Shown piece by piece: positions 33,110 to 41,248 of a stretch of 64,000 bases of DNA. Source of the stretch: Ferrovibrio sp965278975 (GTDB lineage Bacteria; Pseudomonadota; Alphaproteobacteria; Ferrovibrionales; Ferrovibrionaceae); contig NZ_OZ257126.1 of NCBI RefSeq assembly GCF_965278975.1, positions 1,302,001 through 1,366,000 of the forward strand. The letters are read 5' to 3'. The notes beneath the pieces are model-generated. The model was not told the origin of the DNA and did no database searches. It saw nothing but the letters and a program-made list of their open reading frames with translations. A program made the position numbers and the translations under genes. Each line of letters starts with the position of its first letter. Position 1 is the first letter of the stretch.

Positions 33110-33637
33110 TCAGGCCTCCGGCGTGATGCTGAAGATGAATTCGTCGTAGCTCTTGCCGGCCTTGGTCAAGGTGGCTTCCAGCAATGCCGTGCCGGCGGCC
33201 ATCGCCGCGTTGCGGTCTTCATGCTTGGCTTCCTCGGCCAGCAGGGCGGCATAGAGCGGTTCGATCACCCGGATCGCGCTGTCATGCGGCGCGCGGCGGT
33301 TGGAATGATAGCCGGTGATCGCGCCATCAGGGCCGACATCCGGCGTCACATGCGCCAGCACCCAGTAATATTCGCCGGTCTGGGCCAGGTTTTTCACATA
33401 GGCGAAGATTTCCTCGCCGGCCTTGATACGCTGCCACAGCAGCTTGAACACGCAGCGCGGCATGTCAGGGTGGCGCAGGATGGCATGCGGCTTGCCGATC
33501 AGCTCCGGCACGCTGTAGGCACCGACGCGGCAGAACACATCATTGGCATAGGTGATGCGGCCCTGCGGGTCGGTCTTGGAAACGATGATGTCTTCCGCAC
33601 CGAAATGCCGGGCGCGGTCGATAAGCATAGGTTTCGC
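33110..33637 (-). CDS. PAS domain protein, Aer-type redox sensor module
   Basis: 175 aa from ATG 33637. The PAS core is that of aerotaxis receptors: GRITYANDVFCRVGAYSVPELIGKPHAILRHPDMPRCVF and TGEYYWVLAHVTPD. This type usually binds FAD or heme, but no heme motif is decisive. The C-terminal helix (about 120-175) may mediate contact with the MCP encoded 3 bp downstream. Confidence 0.87.
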   Translation of the reverse strand, partial: AKPMLIDRARHFGAEDIIVSKTDPQGRITYANDVFCRVGAYSVPELIGKPHAILRHPDMPRCVFKLLWQRIKAGEEIFAYVKNLAQTGEYYWVLAHVTPDVGPDGAITGYHSNRRAPHDSAIRVIEPLYAALLAEEAKHEDRNAAMAAGTALLEATLTKAGKSYDEFIFSITPEA

Positions 33638-33738
33638 CATAGTCTCTTCACCCCAAAACACACTACTGGGGTAACCCTATAGCGCAGCGTGCAGCCGCTC
33701 AATTTGATATGCGTCAAAAATTGCATGTAAAAATAAAC

Positions 33739-33764
33739 AGCCCCGCCGGTAACCCGGCGGGGCT
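33739..33764 (-). terminator. rho-independent terminator of the Q-rich small gene
   Basis: 11-bp perfect stem AGCCCCGCCGG / CCGGCGGGGCT, loop TAAC; on the minus strand it is followed by GTTTATTTTTAC. It lies 46 bp beyond the stop of the 61-aa gene. Confidence 0.9.
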
Positions 33765-33809
33765 ATCTCCTGCAATGTGTCAGAATCTGTCGGCTGCGAT
33801 GCAGCAGGG

Positions 33810-33995
33810 TTAACGCTGGCGCGGATTACCGCTGCCCGGCTGCTGATGATGCTGCGGCTGCTTCTGCTGCCCCGGCTGACCCTGCCCCGCTTGATTCTGC
33901 TTGGGCTGGGTCTGCTGCGGCTGCGGATTCGGCTTGCCGCTACCCTGGTTGTGCTGGCCAGGATTCTGCTGCGGTGTCTGCTGATTGGGATTCAT
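33810..33995 (-). CDS. Gln/Asn/Pro-rich low-complexity microprotein
   Basis: 61 aa, almost only Gln, Pro, Asn, Gly, Lys and His (MNPNQQTPQQNPGQHNQGSG ...), with no hydrophobic core, so it should be disordered. GGAGAG lies 7 nt before ATG, a weak EcfG-like promoter (34051-34075) and a strong terminator bracket it, which argues for a real expressed gene. It may be a stress-induced disordered protein. No family recognised. Confidence 0.7.
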   Translation of the reverse strand: MNPNQQTPQQNPGQHNQGSGKPNPQPQQTQPKQNQAGQGQPGQQKQPQHHQQPGSGNPRQR

Positions 33996-34050
33996 GAGTC
34001 ACTCTCCTCAGACTGTTCAACTATGCGGCCTTGATTGGCCACGCTGATAC

Positions 34051-34075
34051 AACGCCCGGCCCGCCGCTTGGTTGC
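34051..34075 (-). promoter_or_regulatory. weak EcfG-like promoter for the Q-rich small gene
   Basis: On the minus strand GCAAC (34071-34075), a 16-nt spacer and CGTT (34051-34054) match the EcfG promoter GGAAC-N16/17-CGTT with one -35 mismatch. The -10 is 56 bp before the 61-aa gene start. Confidence 0.45.
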
Positions 34076-34111
34076 CCGAAATGTTTTTACAGGAAAAATT
34101 TCGCCACGGAT

Positions 34112-34136
34112 GGAACCGGGGCTTACATCAAGCGTT
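34112..34136 (+). promoter_or_regulatory. EcfG-type general stress promoter
   Basis: GGAAC (34112-34116), exactly 16 nt, then CGTT (34133-34136): a perfect match to the alphaproteobacterial EcfG sigma-factor consensus GGAAC-N16/17-CGTT. It is 37 bp upstream of the GTG start of the NepR-like gene. Confidence 0.8.
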
Positions 34137-34173
34137 GTTGCCCATATCAGGAACTCAATCCGAGGAGGCCAGC

Positions 34174-34392
34174 GTGACGTTCAATCTGATGCAGGACAAA
34201 ACCCGACAGGCCCGTACCCGCGCGGCGCTGAACCGCCAGCTCAAGGCGCTGTATGCAGCGCCGGCTGATCCGGCGCCGGAAAAGCATATCGCATTGATCG
34301 AAGAACTGGCCGCCAAGCTGGCGGCACAGCAGCAGCCCCAGGCTCTGCCACAGATGCAGCAGCCGCTGCCACCGACGCCCCCAGGCTTCTAA
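34174..34392 (+). CDS. NepR-like small protein (putative anti-sigma factor)
   Basis: 72 aa from GTG 34174, with GAGGAGG 5 nt upstream. The segment LNRQLKALYAAPADPAPEKH followed by a helix (IALIEELAAKL) resembles the NepR helix-PxPD-helix pattern, with one residue fewer in the loop. NepR binds EcfG and is titrated away by phosphorylated PhyR. An exact EcfG promoter upstream and a convergent ecfG gene 88 bp downstream support the idea. The Gln/Pro-rich C-terminal tail is not typical of NepR. PhyR is not in the window. Confidence 0.5.
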   Translation: MTFNLMQDKTRQARTRAALNRQLKALYAAPADPAPEKHIALIEELAAKLAAQQQPQALPQMQQPLPPTPPGF

Positions 34393-34427
34393 GGCAGGCG
34401 GGCTTTTACAGCTATCTGAAATGATTT

Positions 34428-34450
34428 ACCCGGGGCGCAAGGCCCCGGGT
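34428..34450. terminator. bidirectional hairpin between nepR-like gene and ecfG
   Basis: 9-bp stem ACCCGGGGC / GCCCCGGGT with 5-nt loop, in the 87-bp gap between two convergent genes. T-runs are weak on both sides. Confidence 0.6.
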
Positions 34451-34479
34451 TATTAGCGTGCGTAACGCAGAGCGGCGGC

Positions 34480-35058
34480 TTAGAGCCGGGTGCCGGCCAG
34501 CATCACGGCATCGCTGCCGCTGGCACGCTGGCCGGCCTCAAGCCCGAGCAATTCGCCAAGCCGGTTGCGGGCGCGGTTGACGCGGCTTTTCATCGTGCCG
34601 ATGGCACAGCCGCCGATGCCGGCAGCTTCCTCGTAGGACAGGCCGAACACCGCCACCAGCAGCAGCGCCTCGCGCTGCGGCTCCGGCAGGCGGCGCAGGG
34701 CAACCGCCAGTTCCTTGGCCAGCAAGGCATCTTCCTGCCCCGGCAGTACGCTTTGATTGGCGCCGATGCTGCCATCGCTGTCGGCGACTTCGTGGCGCTG
34801 CTGGCGCTTGGTGGAATAGAAGTGGTTGCGCAGGATGGTGAACAGCCAGGCACGCAGGTTAGTGCCGGGGCGGAACTGTTCAGTATTGCTCAGCGCTTTG
34901 ACCAGAGTCTCCTGCACTAGGTCATCGGCCTCGGCACGCTGACCGGCAAGGCCGCGGGCGAAACCAGTCAGGTTCGGCAGCAGCGCCAGCATCTGCTCGC
35001 GGAAGCCAGCCTCATCCATCTGTTTTCCCTGTGGGGGAGCGGCGGGGTTCGTCGTCAT
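34480..35058 (-). CDS. ecfG: EcfG-type extracytoplasmic function sigma factor
   Basis: 192 aa. Sigma region 2 reads ADDLVQETLVKALSN ... NLRAWLFTILRNHFYS and region 4 reads LPEPQREALLLVAVFGLSYEEAAGIGGCAIGTMKSRVNRARNRL, both in close agreement with the general stress sigma factor EcfG. Preceded by GGAGGAAC 5-12 nt before ATG. Its usual neighbours phyR and a PhyK-type kinase are absent. The 329 bp upstream show no second EcfG promoter, so it may depend on the housekeeping sigma factor. Confidence 0.8.
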   Translation of the reverse strand: MTTNPAAPPQGKQMDEAGFREQMLALLPNLTGFARGLAGQRAEADDLVQETLVKALSNTEQFRPGTNLRAWLFTILRNHFYSTKRQQRHEVADSDGSIGANQSVLPGQEDALLAKELAVALRRLPEPQREALLLVAVFGLSYEEAAGIGGCAIGTMKSRVNRARNRLGELLGLEAGQRASGSDAVMLAGTRL

Positions 35059-35387
35059 GATCGGTTCCTCCGGTTGCGATTAGGCAGTTGCGGTGAGGAA
35101 CAAGCTTGGCGCCGAATGGGGCCGGATTGCGGCAACTTTGGTATTTTTCCAGGGCCTTGGCCATGGAACCTGGAATTCACTACCATGTCGCTAACAGCCA
35201 GCCAGTGGAATACGCGCTAATGGCGTGCCGGATGCCAACAGGAAACTAGAGCCCCTTTGGCGGCACTGATCCTGCGCGAGAGCGGCTTCTAGCAACGGCT
35301 TCCAAAAAAGGGGCGCCGCCACCCGCTGGGGAAACGGGCAGCGGCGGGGAAGGCTGGCTGAGGGGGAGGCGGCCAGCCGGTAAATCA
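35059..35387. other. intergenic region upstream of ecfG
   Basis: No gene. It holds GC-rich inverted repeats, including GGCTGGC/GCCAGCC at 35352-35378, a possible weak 3' hairpin for the alpha/beta hydrolase gene read on the minus strand. The ecfG promoter must also lie here. Confidence 0.4.
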
Positions 35388-36386
35388 TTAAGCCTTGAAG
35401 TAGGCCAGCAGATCCTCGTTGATGATGTCGGCGTTCACCGTCGCCATGCCGTGGCCGAGGCCCTTGTAGACCTTGAGCGTGCCCTTCTGCACCAGCTTGA
35501 TCGCCAGCAGGGCGGAGTCGGCAATCGGCACGATCTGGTCATCGTCGCCATGCATGATCAGCACCGGCACGTCGATCTTCTTCAGATCATCGGTGAAGTC
35601 GGTTTCGGAGAAGGCCTTGATGCAGTCATACTGCGCCTTGGTGCCACCCATCATGCCCTGGCGCCACCAATTGTCGATCACGCCCTGGGACGGCTCGGCG
35701 CCCGGCCGGTTATAGCCATAGAACGGGCCCGAGGCGACATCGCGGAAGAACTGCGCCCGGTTGCCGACATGGGCGGCACGGAAACCGTCGAACACCTCGA
35801 TCGGCAGACCGCCCGGATTCTTGTCGCTCTTCACCATCACCGGCGGCACCGCGCCGATCAGCACCGCCTTGGCGACACGGCCCTTCTCGGCGCGCGCCAC
35901 ATAATGCGCCACCTCGCCGCCGCCGGTGGAATGGCCGACATGGATCACGTTCTTCAGGTCGAGCGCCTTCACCAGCGCGGCGACATCGGCGGCATAGGTA
36001 TCCATCTCGTTGCCGCTATAGGTCTGGGTCGAGCGCCCATGACCACGGCGGTCATGGGCGATGACGCGGTAGCCCTTGGCCAGGAAGTAGAGCATCTGGT
36101 TGTCCCAGTCATCGGCCGAGAGCGGCCAGCCATGATGGAACATGACGGCCTGGGCGGCCTTCGGGCCCCAATCCTTGAAGAAGATGCGGGCGCCGTCGGC
36201 GGTGGTGATCGTATCCATGATGATGCCTTCCTGTTTCTGCGGGACGAGTTGGGTTGGGATAGCCTGGTTAGCCTGAGCAAATACCGTGCCGGGCAGCATG
36301 GTGGCGGGCAGCGCGGCGAGAGCGGCAACACCGAGGCCGCCCTGCATGACACTACGGCGGGAAGTGGTCAGTTTCGTTGCGGTCAT
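35388..36386 (-). CDS. TAT-exported alpha/beta hydrolase (cofactor-free haloperoxidase/esterase type)
   Basis: 332 aa from ATG 36386 (AGGAG 8 nt upstream). A twin-arginine signal TTSRRSVMQGG and hydrophobic stretch end at VFAQ. The alpha/beta hydrolase core shows oxyanion HHGWPLS, the nucleophile elbow GHSTGGG (Ser), DRRGHGRS, the acid in MHGDDDQIVP and the catalytic His in GLGHGM. Similar proteins are annotated non-heme chloroperoxidases and usually act as esterases or perhydrolases. Periplasmic location is unusual for this group. Confidence 0.87.
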   Translation of the reverse strand: MTATKLTTSRRSVMQGGLGVAALAALPATMLPGTVFAQANQAIPTQLVPQKQEGIIMDTITTADGARIFFKDWGPKAAQAVMFHHGWPLSADDWDNQMLYFLAKGYRVIAHDRRGHGRSTQTYSGNEMDTYAADVAALVKALDLKNVIHVGHSTGGGEVAHYVARAEKGRVAKAVLIGAVPPVMVKSDKNPGGLPIEVFDGFRAAHVGNRAQFFRDVASGPFYGYNRPGAEPSQGVIDNWWRQGMMGGTKAQYDCIKAFSETDFTDDLKKIDVPVLIMHGDDDQIVPIADSALLAIKLVQKGTLKVYKGLGHGMATVNADIINEDLLAYFKA

Positions 36387-36546
36387 TGGCGGGCTCCTGT
36401 CTCTGCTGTCTGTGCTGACAGGGGCAGGATGCCAAAAGCCGGACAGGCCTTGAATCAGACCTGCGGTATGGTGCGCCATCTCTTGGTATGAGGCCGCCGA
36501 CCTTACGGATTAAAATGCAGCCGCCCGCATACCGGACAATGACAGA

Positions 36547-38589
36547 TCAAGCCACCGGGAGCGTGAACGAGAAGCGCGCGCCGCCGATGGCCGCCGCCTC
36601 GGCCCAGATCTCACCACCATGCTTCTCGATGATCGAGCGGCAGATCGGCAGGCCCATGCCCATGCCGTTCGGCTTGGTGGTGTAGAAGCTGTCGAACAGC
36701 TTGGCGCGCTGCTCCGGCGCGATGCCGGGGCCGCTGTCATCCACCGAGACACGCAGGATGCGGCTTTCGGCGCGCTGGGTGGACAGCTTGATGGCGCGGT
36801 TTTCCGCTTTGGTCTCGGCCAGCGCCTGGATGGCGTTGAGCGCCAGATTCACCACCACCTGCTGCAACTGCGTGCGGTCACCCAGCACATCGGGCAGTGT
36901 GCGCTCCAGATCCAGCGACACCGCCACGCCCTGGGCCTGCATCTCATGGCGCAGGAACAGGATCGCTTCCTCGATCAGGGCATTGACCGACAGCGCCGCC
37001 TTTTCCGGCGCCTGGCGCGAGGCCATCAGGCGGATGCGCGAAATGATCTCGGCGGCGCGCTGGGCATCGGCGGTCATGCGCCTTGTGATCGCCGTAACCT
37101 CGGCCAGATCGGGTTCGGGCCGCGACAGCCAGCGCAGGCCGGCAGCGCCATTGGCGGCGATGGCGGCAAGCGGCTGGTTCACCTCATGCGCCAGCGAGGC
37201 GGTGAGTTCGCCCAGCATCGAGATGCGCGCCGCATGGGCGAAATCATTCTGCAGCCTGGACAGATCGCGCAGCGCCTGCACGCGTTCGGTGATATCGATC
37301 ACGCTGATCAATGCCATGCCGGTGGCGCGCATCGCCGGCGCCGAGGCGAGCGTGAACAGCACATCCATCTCGGTGCCATCGAGCTTGCGCTGCCGCGTCT
37401 CGGTCTGGAACCGGGCATTGCCGGCGAAGCCCGAGACCAGCGACTGCTTGAAGCCCTCGCAATCATCCTCGATCCAGTAGCGTTTCACCGGGCCGAGCAC
37501 ATCCTCGCGGCTTTTGGCCCCCATCAGCCGCAAGCCGGGTTCGTTGCTGTCGACGATCAGGGCGGCTTCCATCGCCCGGGTGACGAATTCGGGGTGTTCT
37601 TCCATATAGGCGGCGATATCGGTGACGCCCTGCTGGCGCAGTTCCTCATACAGCGCGCCGACGCCGCGTATATCGAGCTGGTAGCAGGTGACGCCCATGG
37701 AATTGTAGAGATTGCGGTAGCGGGTCTCGCTCTTTTCCAGTTCGGCGAAGACGCGCTTGCTGTCGCTGATATCGATCACACCGATCAGCAGGGTACCCTT
37801 GGCGACCGATTCCGGCGGGAAGCAGGCGGTGAACAGAGCATCGAACAATTCGCCATCGGCCTTGCGCAGCTTCGCCTCGGTGCAGTAATTCGGCTGCTTG
37901 GTCACCGCCGCCAGCACGCTTTCGGCATAGACATGGGTGCTTTCATCGGGCCAGAAGGCATCCAGCGGCAGGTTCATCCGGGCGCGGTCGCCGCCGGCAA
38001 ACAGGGCGACGGTCTGGTCATTCACATCGATGATGCGGCTGGCCCGCATCATCTCGCGCACGAATTCCGGGTGGTCGCGGAAATAGCGCCGAAACTCCGT
38101 GACGCCCTGTTCGCGCAGCTTGCGCAGCATGGCGCCGACCGGCGCGAAATCGATCTCCCAGAAGGAAGCCGCCATGGCCTGGAACAGGTTGCGGTAGCGG
38201 TATTCGCTGGCCTTCAGCGCCGCATCGCGCGCCTCGCTGCCAAGCGGCACGCCGGATTCAACAAACGAGATGTTGCCCTGGGCATCGCAGCGGCGTGAAA
38301 TCCGCACCCGCACCAGCAGATCCTGGCCGGCGGCATTGGCGCGCCGCACTTCGCCTTCCCAGCGGCCCTGCTGCTCCAGCAGGGTGGTGAGTTCGGATTC
38401 AGGCAGCGGATATTGCGTCTTGAGCAGGCTCTGCGCCGGCTTGCCGATGGCGGCTTCGCGCGGCCAGCCATACAGCGCCTCGCTGCCCTTGCTCCACTGC
38501 GTGATGCTGCCGGCGGCATCGCGCACCAGCACGCTTTCATGCACCAGTTCGATCAGATCCGCGAAATCCGCGCCAAACACGCCGCTCAT
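36547..38589 (-). CDS. multi-PAS sensor histidine kinase (FixL-like)
   Basis: 680 aa, soluble. One PAS (about 10-120) precedes two closely related PAS modules starting RYRNLFQAMAASFWEIDF and RYRNLYNSMGVTCYQLDI, each containing the conserved EHPEFV or DHPEFV element. HisKA has phospho-acceptor His in LTASLAHEVNQPLAAI, a form typical of FixL/DctB-type kinases, followed by an HATPase_c domain (DDSGPGIAPE, GMGMGLPICRSI). The receiver gene upstream (36-bp gap) is on the same strand, probably its partner. Confidence 0.9.
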   Translation of the reverse strand: MSGVFGADFADLIELVHESVLVRDAAGSITQWSKGSEALYGWPREAAIGKPAQSLLKTQYPLPESELTTLLEQQGRWEGEVRRANAAGQDLLVRVRISRRCDAQGNISFVESGVPLGSEARDAALKASEYRYRNLFQAMAASFWEIDFAPVGAMLRKLREQGVTEFRRYFRDHPEFVREMMRASRIIDVNDQTVALFAGGDRARMNLPLDAFWPDESTHVYAESVLAAVTKQPNYCTEAKLRKADGELFDALFTACFPPESVAKGTLLIGVIDISDSKRVFAELEKSETRYRNLYNSMGVTCYQLDIRGVGALYEELRQQGVTDIAAYMEEHPEFVTRAMEAALIVDSNEPGLRLMGAKSREDVLGPVKRYWIEDDCEGFKQSLVSGFAGNARFQTETRQRKLDGTEMDVLFTLASAPAMRATGMALISVIDITERVQALRDLSRLQNDFAHAARISMLGELTASLAHEVNQPLAAIAANGAAGLRWLSRPEPDLAEVTAITRRMTADAQRAAEIISRIRLMASRQAPEKAALSVNALIEEAILFLRHEMQAQGVAVSLDLERTLPDVLGDRTQLQQVVVNLALNAIQALAETKAENRAIKLSTQRAESRILRVSVDDSGPGIAPEQRAKLFDSFYTTKPNGMGMGLPICRSIIEKHGGEIWAEAAAIGGARFSFTLPVA

Positions 38590-38625
38590 GCCGCCCCATT
38601 GTCGTGCCCAGCTTGCGGATGCCGC

Positions 38626-39027
38626 CTAAGCCAGCGCCTGTTCGATGCAATTCACCAGCACATCGGCCTCGAACGGCTTGCGCAATACGAACAGCGCGCC
38701 GCTGGCCATGGCCTTTTCTTCCAGCCCGGCTTCGGCCCGGGCCGTGATCATGATAACCGGCAAGGCGATGCCGCGCTCGGTCAACTTGCGCTTCAGCTCG
38801 ATGCCGGAAAGGCCCGGCATCTGAATATCGGTGACCAGGCAATCGGCCTGCTGCAACGCCGGAGCGGCGAGGAATTCCTCGGCCGAGCCGAAGGCGCTGG
38901 CCTGGAAGCCGAGCGAACGGATCAGCGCCACCAGGGCCTGGCGCATGGAATCGTCGTCATCGACGATGGCGATCCGTGGGATCGGAGCGGGAGCGGGACT
39001 GGACACGCGGCAGACTCGACTTTCCAT
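38626..39027 (-). CDS. single-domain response regulator
   Basis: About 133 aa from ATG 39027 (an earlier ATG at 39108 or a later GTG are also possible). Receiver domain with acidic pocket IVDDDDS, phospho-acceptor Asp in LVTDIQMPGLSG, and Lys in RKPFE. No output domain, so it works by protein contact. It lies between the FixJ-like regulator and the multi-PAS kinase on the same strand. Confidence 0.85.
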   Translation of the reverse strand: MESRVCRVSSPAPAPIPRIAIVDDDDSMRQALVALIRSLGFQASAFGSAEEFLAAPALQQADCLVTDIQMPGLSGIELKRKLTERGIALPVIMITARAEAGLEEKAMASGALFVLRKPFEADVLVNCIEQALA

Positions 39028-39135
39028 GCCCAGGGTCGCAACCGGCGCCCGTCGGCATACTGTTAATACGCTGTGTCCGACTATAGGGTCGGGTCTGCCG
39101 GGGGGCACTCATACGCAAGTATATATCAGCGGAAA

Positions 39136-39750
39136 TTAATGGGCCGGCGGGTTCAGGGCTTCCGCCATGCGCACCAGGTCGGCCAGGCTCCTGGCCGCCA
39201 TCTTGCGCATCACCGAGCCGCGATGAATCTTCACCGTGATCTCGCTCAGGCCCAGATCGCCAGCCACCTGCTTGTTCATCTTGCCCGAGGTGACCAGGGC
39301 CATCACCTGGCGTTCGCGCGGACTCAAGGAATCAAAGCGCGCTTTCAGCGCCGCGCTGCCCTCGGAACCGGCGCGGCGGCGGCGGTCACGCTCGATGGCG
39401 GTGGTGACGGCATCGAGCATGTCCTGCTCGCGGAACGGCTTGGTGAGAAAATCCACCGCGCCGGCCTTCATCGCCCGCACCGTCATCGGAATATCGCCAT
39501 AGCCGGTCATCACAATGGCCGGCATATGCACATCATGCTCGACCAAAGCCGCCTGGAAATCCAGGCCGCTCATGCCCGGCAAGCGCACATCCAGCAGCAG
39601 GCAGCCCGGCGCGTCATCATGTTTGCCCTGCAGGAAGGATTGCACGCTGCCATAGGCCCGTGCCTCCAGCCCGACCGAGCGCATCAGGCTGCCGATCGCT
39701 TCGCGCAGCGAGCTGTCGTCTTCGATGATATGGACTATGGCGTTGGCCAC
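39136..39750 (-). CDS. FixJ-family response regulator
   Basis: 204 aa. The N-terminal receiver has IIEDDSS, phospho-acceptor Asp in LLLDVRLPGMSG, and Lys in FLTKPF; the C-terminal LuxR-type helix-turn-helix is SLSPRERQVMALVTSGKMNKQVAGDLGLSEITVKIHR. It should be phosphorylated by the neighbouring kinase. It heads the three-gene signalling group and is divergent from the tail-collar operon, which makes that operon a candidate target. Confidence 0.9.
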   Translation of the reverse strand: MANAIVHIIEDDSSLREAIGSLMRSVGLEARAYGSVQSFLQGKHDDAPGCLLLDVRLPGMSGLDFQAALVEHDVHMPAIVMTGYGDIPMTVRAMKAGAVDFLTKPFREQDMLDAVTTAIERDRRRRAGSEGSAALKARFDSLSPRERQVMALVTSGKMNKQVAGDLGLSEITVKIHRGSVMRKMAARSLADLVRMAEALNPPAH

Positions 39751-40095
39751 GGCACACCCCTGCCTGCGAGTCTGGCCGCGAGGCTACACCCATTAGTGGC
39801 GGCGAAATACCGGTTTCAGGGCCAGCTATACCTATGTATGAGCCGGAAGGCGCAACAATCGGGCGCGGACTGCTGCACTTGCCGGTTGTCAGGAACAGCG
39901 CCGAACAAGCATCGGATCACACTCATAGCTGGTTGGCTGTCCTTTTCCCCGGCTGCATAACCCGTTATGATATATATTATTAAGTATATTTTCTAATTAA
40001 AGTTCTTTACGCGTGATTGGAAATCGGCATATGTTTTTTTAAGAGCATAATTCAACCGATACCACCCATTGGGTGTATCCAAACAGGGGGAGCCA
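39751..40095. other. AT-rich divergent spacer between FixJ regulator and tail-collar operon
   Basis: No gene. Around 39960-40060 base composition drops sharply to AT-rich (TATATATTATTAAG, TTTTCTAATTAAAG), unlike the rest of the window, a likely promoter region. A bulged hairpin GATAC-c-ACCC-att-GGGT-GTATC lies at 40060-40080, just before the first ribosome-binding site. Confidence 0.6.
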
Positions 40096-40659
40096 ATGAC
40101 GGACAATTTCCTTGGTGAATTGCGGCTTTTCGCTTTCGGGAGAATGCCCAGCGGCTGGCTGCCATGTAACGGCCAGATTCTGACCATCCAGCAATATCAG
40201 GGCCTCTTCGGGCTGCTCAGCAACACCTATGGCGGCGATGGCAGAACCACCTTTGGATTGCCTGATCTGCGTGGCCGCGTTGCCGTCGGCACCGGGCAAT
40301 CCGCTGGCGGCGCCATCAATTTTCAATTGGCCGGCACTGGTGGCAGCGAAACCGTGACGCTTACGGCGACACAGGTGCCCACGCATAACCACAATGTCAA
40401 AGCCTCCACCTCCACCGTTACGACAGCCGCCAGCCCCGCCGGCAATTACTTCGGCGTGGCGACGGCAAGCGCGGCGGGCACCCAGCCTTTCGATCTCTAT
40501 GCCCCCACGCCAGGGCAGCCGACCAGCGCCGACTGGCTGCCCCTGGCGTCATCAACGGTTTCACCATCGGGCGGCAGCGGCGCGCATGAGAACCGGCAGC
40601 CGATTCTCGCGCTGCAAATCTGCATCGCCACGCTGGGCATCTGGCCTTCGCGCGAGTGA
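40096..40659 (+). CDS. tail-collar (microcystin-dependent-like) protein 1
   Basis: 187 aa from ATG 40096 with GGGGGAG 4 nt upstream. Tail-collar domain: GELRLFAFGRMPSGWLPCNG, YGGDGRTTFGLPDLRGRVAV, and the THNHN metal-binding-like loop, ending NRQPILALQICIATLG. In phages such domains cap tail fibres; here no phage gene is near. First of three tandem paralogues and a GNAT gene that make one operon. Confidence 0.87.
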   Translation: MTDNFLGELRLFAFGRMPSGWLPCNGQILTIQQYQGLFGLLSNTYGGDGRTTFGLPDLRGRVAVGTGQSAGGAINFQLAGTGGSETVTLTATQVPTHNHNVKASTSTVTTAASPAGNYFGVATASAAGTQPFDLYAPTPGQPTSADWLPLASSTVSPSGGSGAHENRQPILALQICIATLGIWPSRE

Positions 40660-40687
40660 TGCCGCCCCTTACTGAACGGAGAGACAC

Positions 40688-41227
40688 ATGAGCGATTATT
40701 ATGTGGGTGAAATCCGCCTGTTTGCCTTCAGCCAATACGCGCCGGTGGGTTTCCTGCCCTGCGATGGGCGGGTCGTGGCCATTGCATCGTATCAGGCCTT
40801 GTACAGCATCATCGCCACGACCTATGGCGGCGATGGCAGAACCACTTTTGGCTTGCCCGATCTGCGGGGACGCAGCCCGGTCAATTTCGGGCAGACCGTC
40901 GGCGGCACCAATTATGCGCTGGCGCAGACCGCAGGCGTGGAGGCCGTGACCTTGACCAGTGCGGCGGTACCGGCACATACCCACACGATTTCGGTGGTCA
41001 ACACCACCGCGGTCACGATGACTCCGGGGCCAACCGTGGCTCCCGGCAATGTCGGCACGAATTTCTACTATTGCAACACATCGCAGACCGGCACCGGCTT
41101 CACGCTGGCCGCCGACACCATTACGCAATCCGGCGGCGGCAATCAGCCCCACCTGAACATGCAGCCCAGCCTGGTATTGGCCTATGCCATCGCCGTGAAC
41201 GGTCTGTATCCGAATTTCAACAGCTAA
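40688..41227 (+). CDS. tail-collar (microcystin-dependent-like) protein 2
   Basis: 179 aa, same architecture: VGEIRLFAFSQYAPVGFLPC, YGGDGRTTFGLPDLRGRSPV, PAHTHTISV, PHLNMQPSLVLAYAIAVNG. It begins 28 bp after protein 1. No signal peptide, so export would need another route. The mid-region between the HTH loop and the C-terminus is where the three paralogues diverge. Confidence 0.87.
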   Translation: MSDYYVGEIRLFAFSQYAPVGFLPCDGRVVAIASYQALYSIIATTYGGDGRTTFGLPDLRGRSPVNFGQTVGGTNYALAQTAGVEAVTLTSAAVPAHTHTISVVNTTAVTMTPGPTVAPGNVGTNFYYCNTSQTGTGFTLAADTITQSGGGNQPHLNMQPSLVLAYAIAVNGLYPNFNS

Positions 41228-41248
41228 CCCTGCATCCGGGAGATTGTC

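Noticed and set aside
39955..40080. Insertion-sequence end in the AT-rich spacer
   Set aside because: No transposase, terminal inverted repeats or target duplication are visible.
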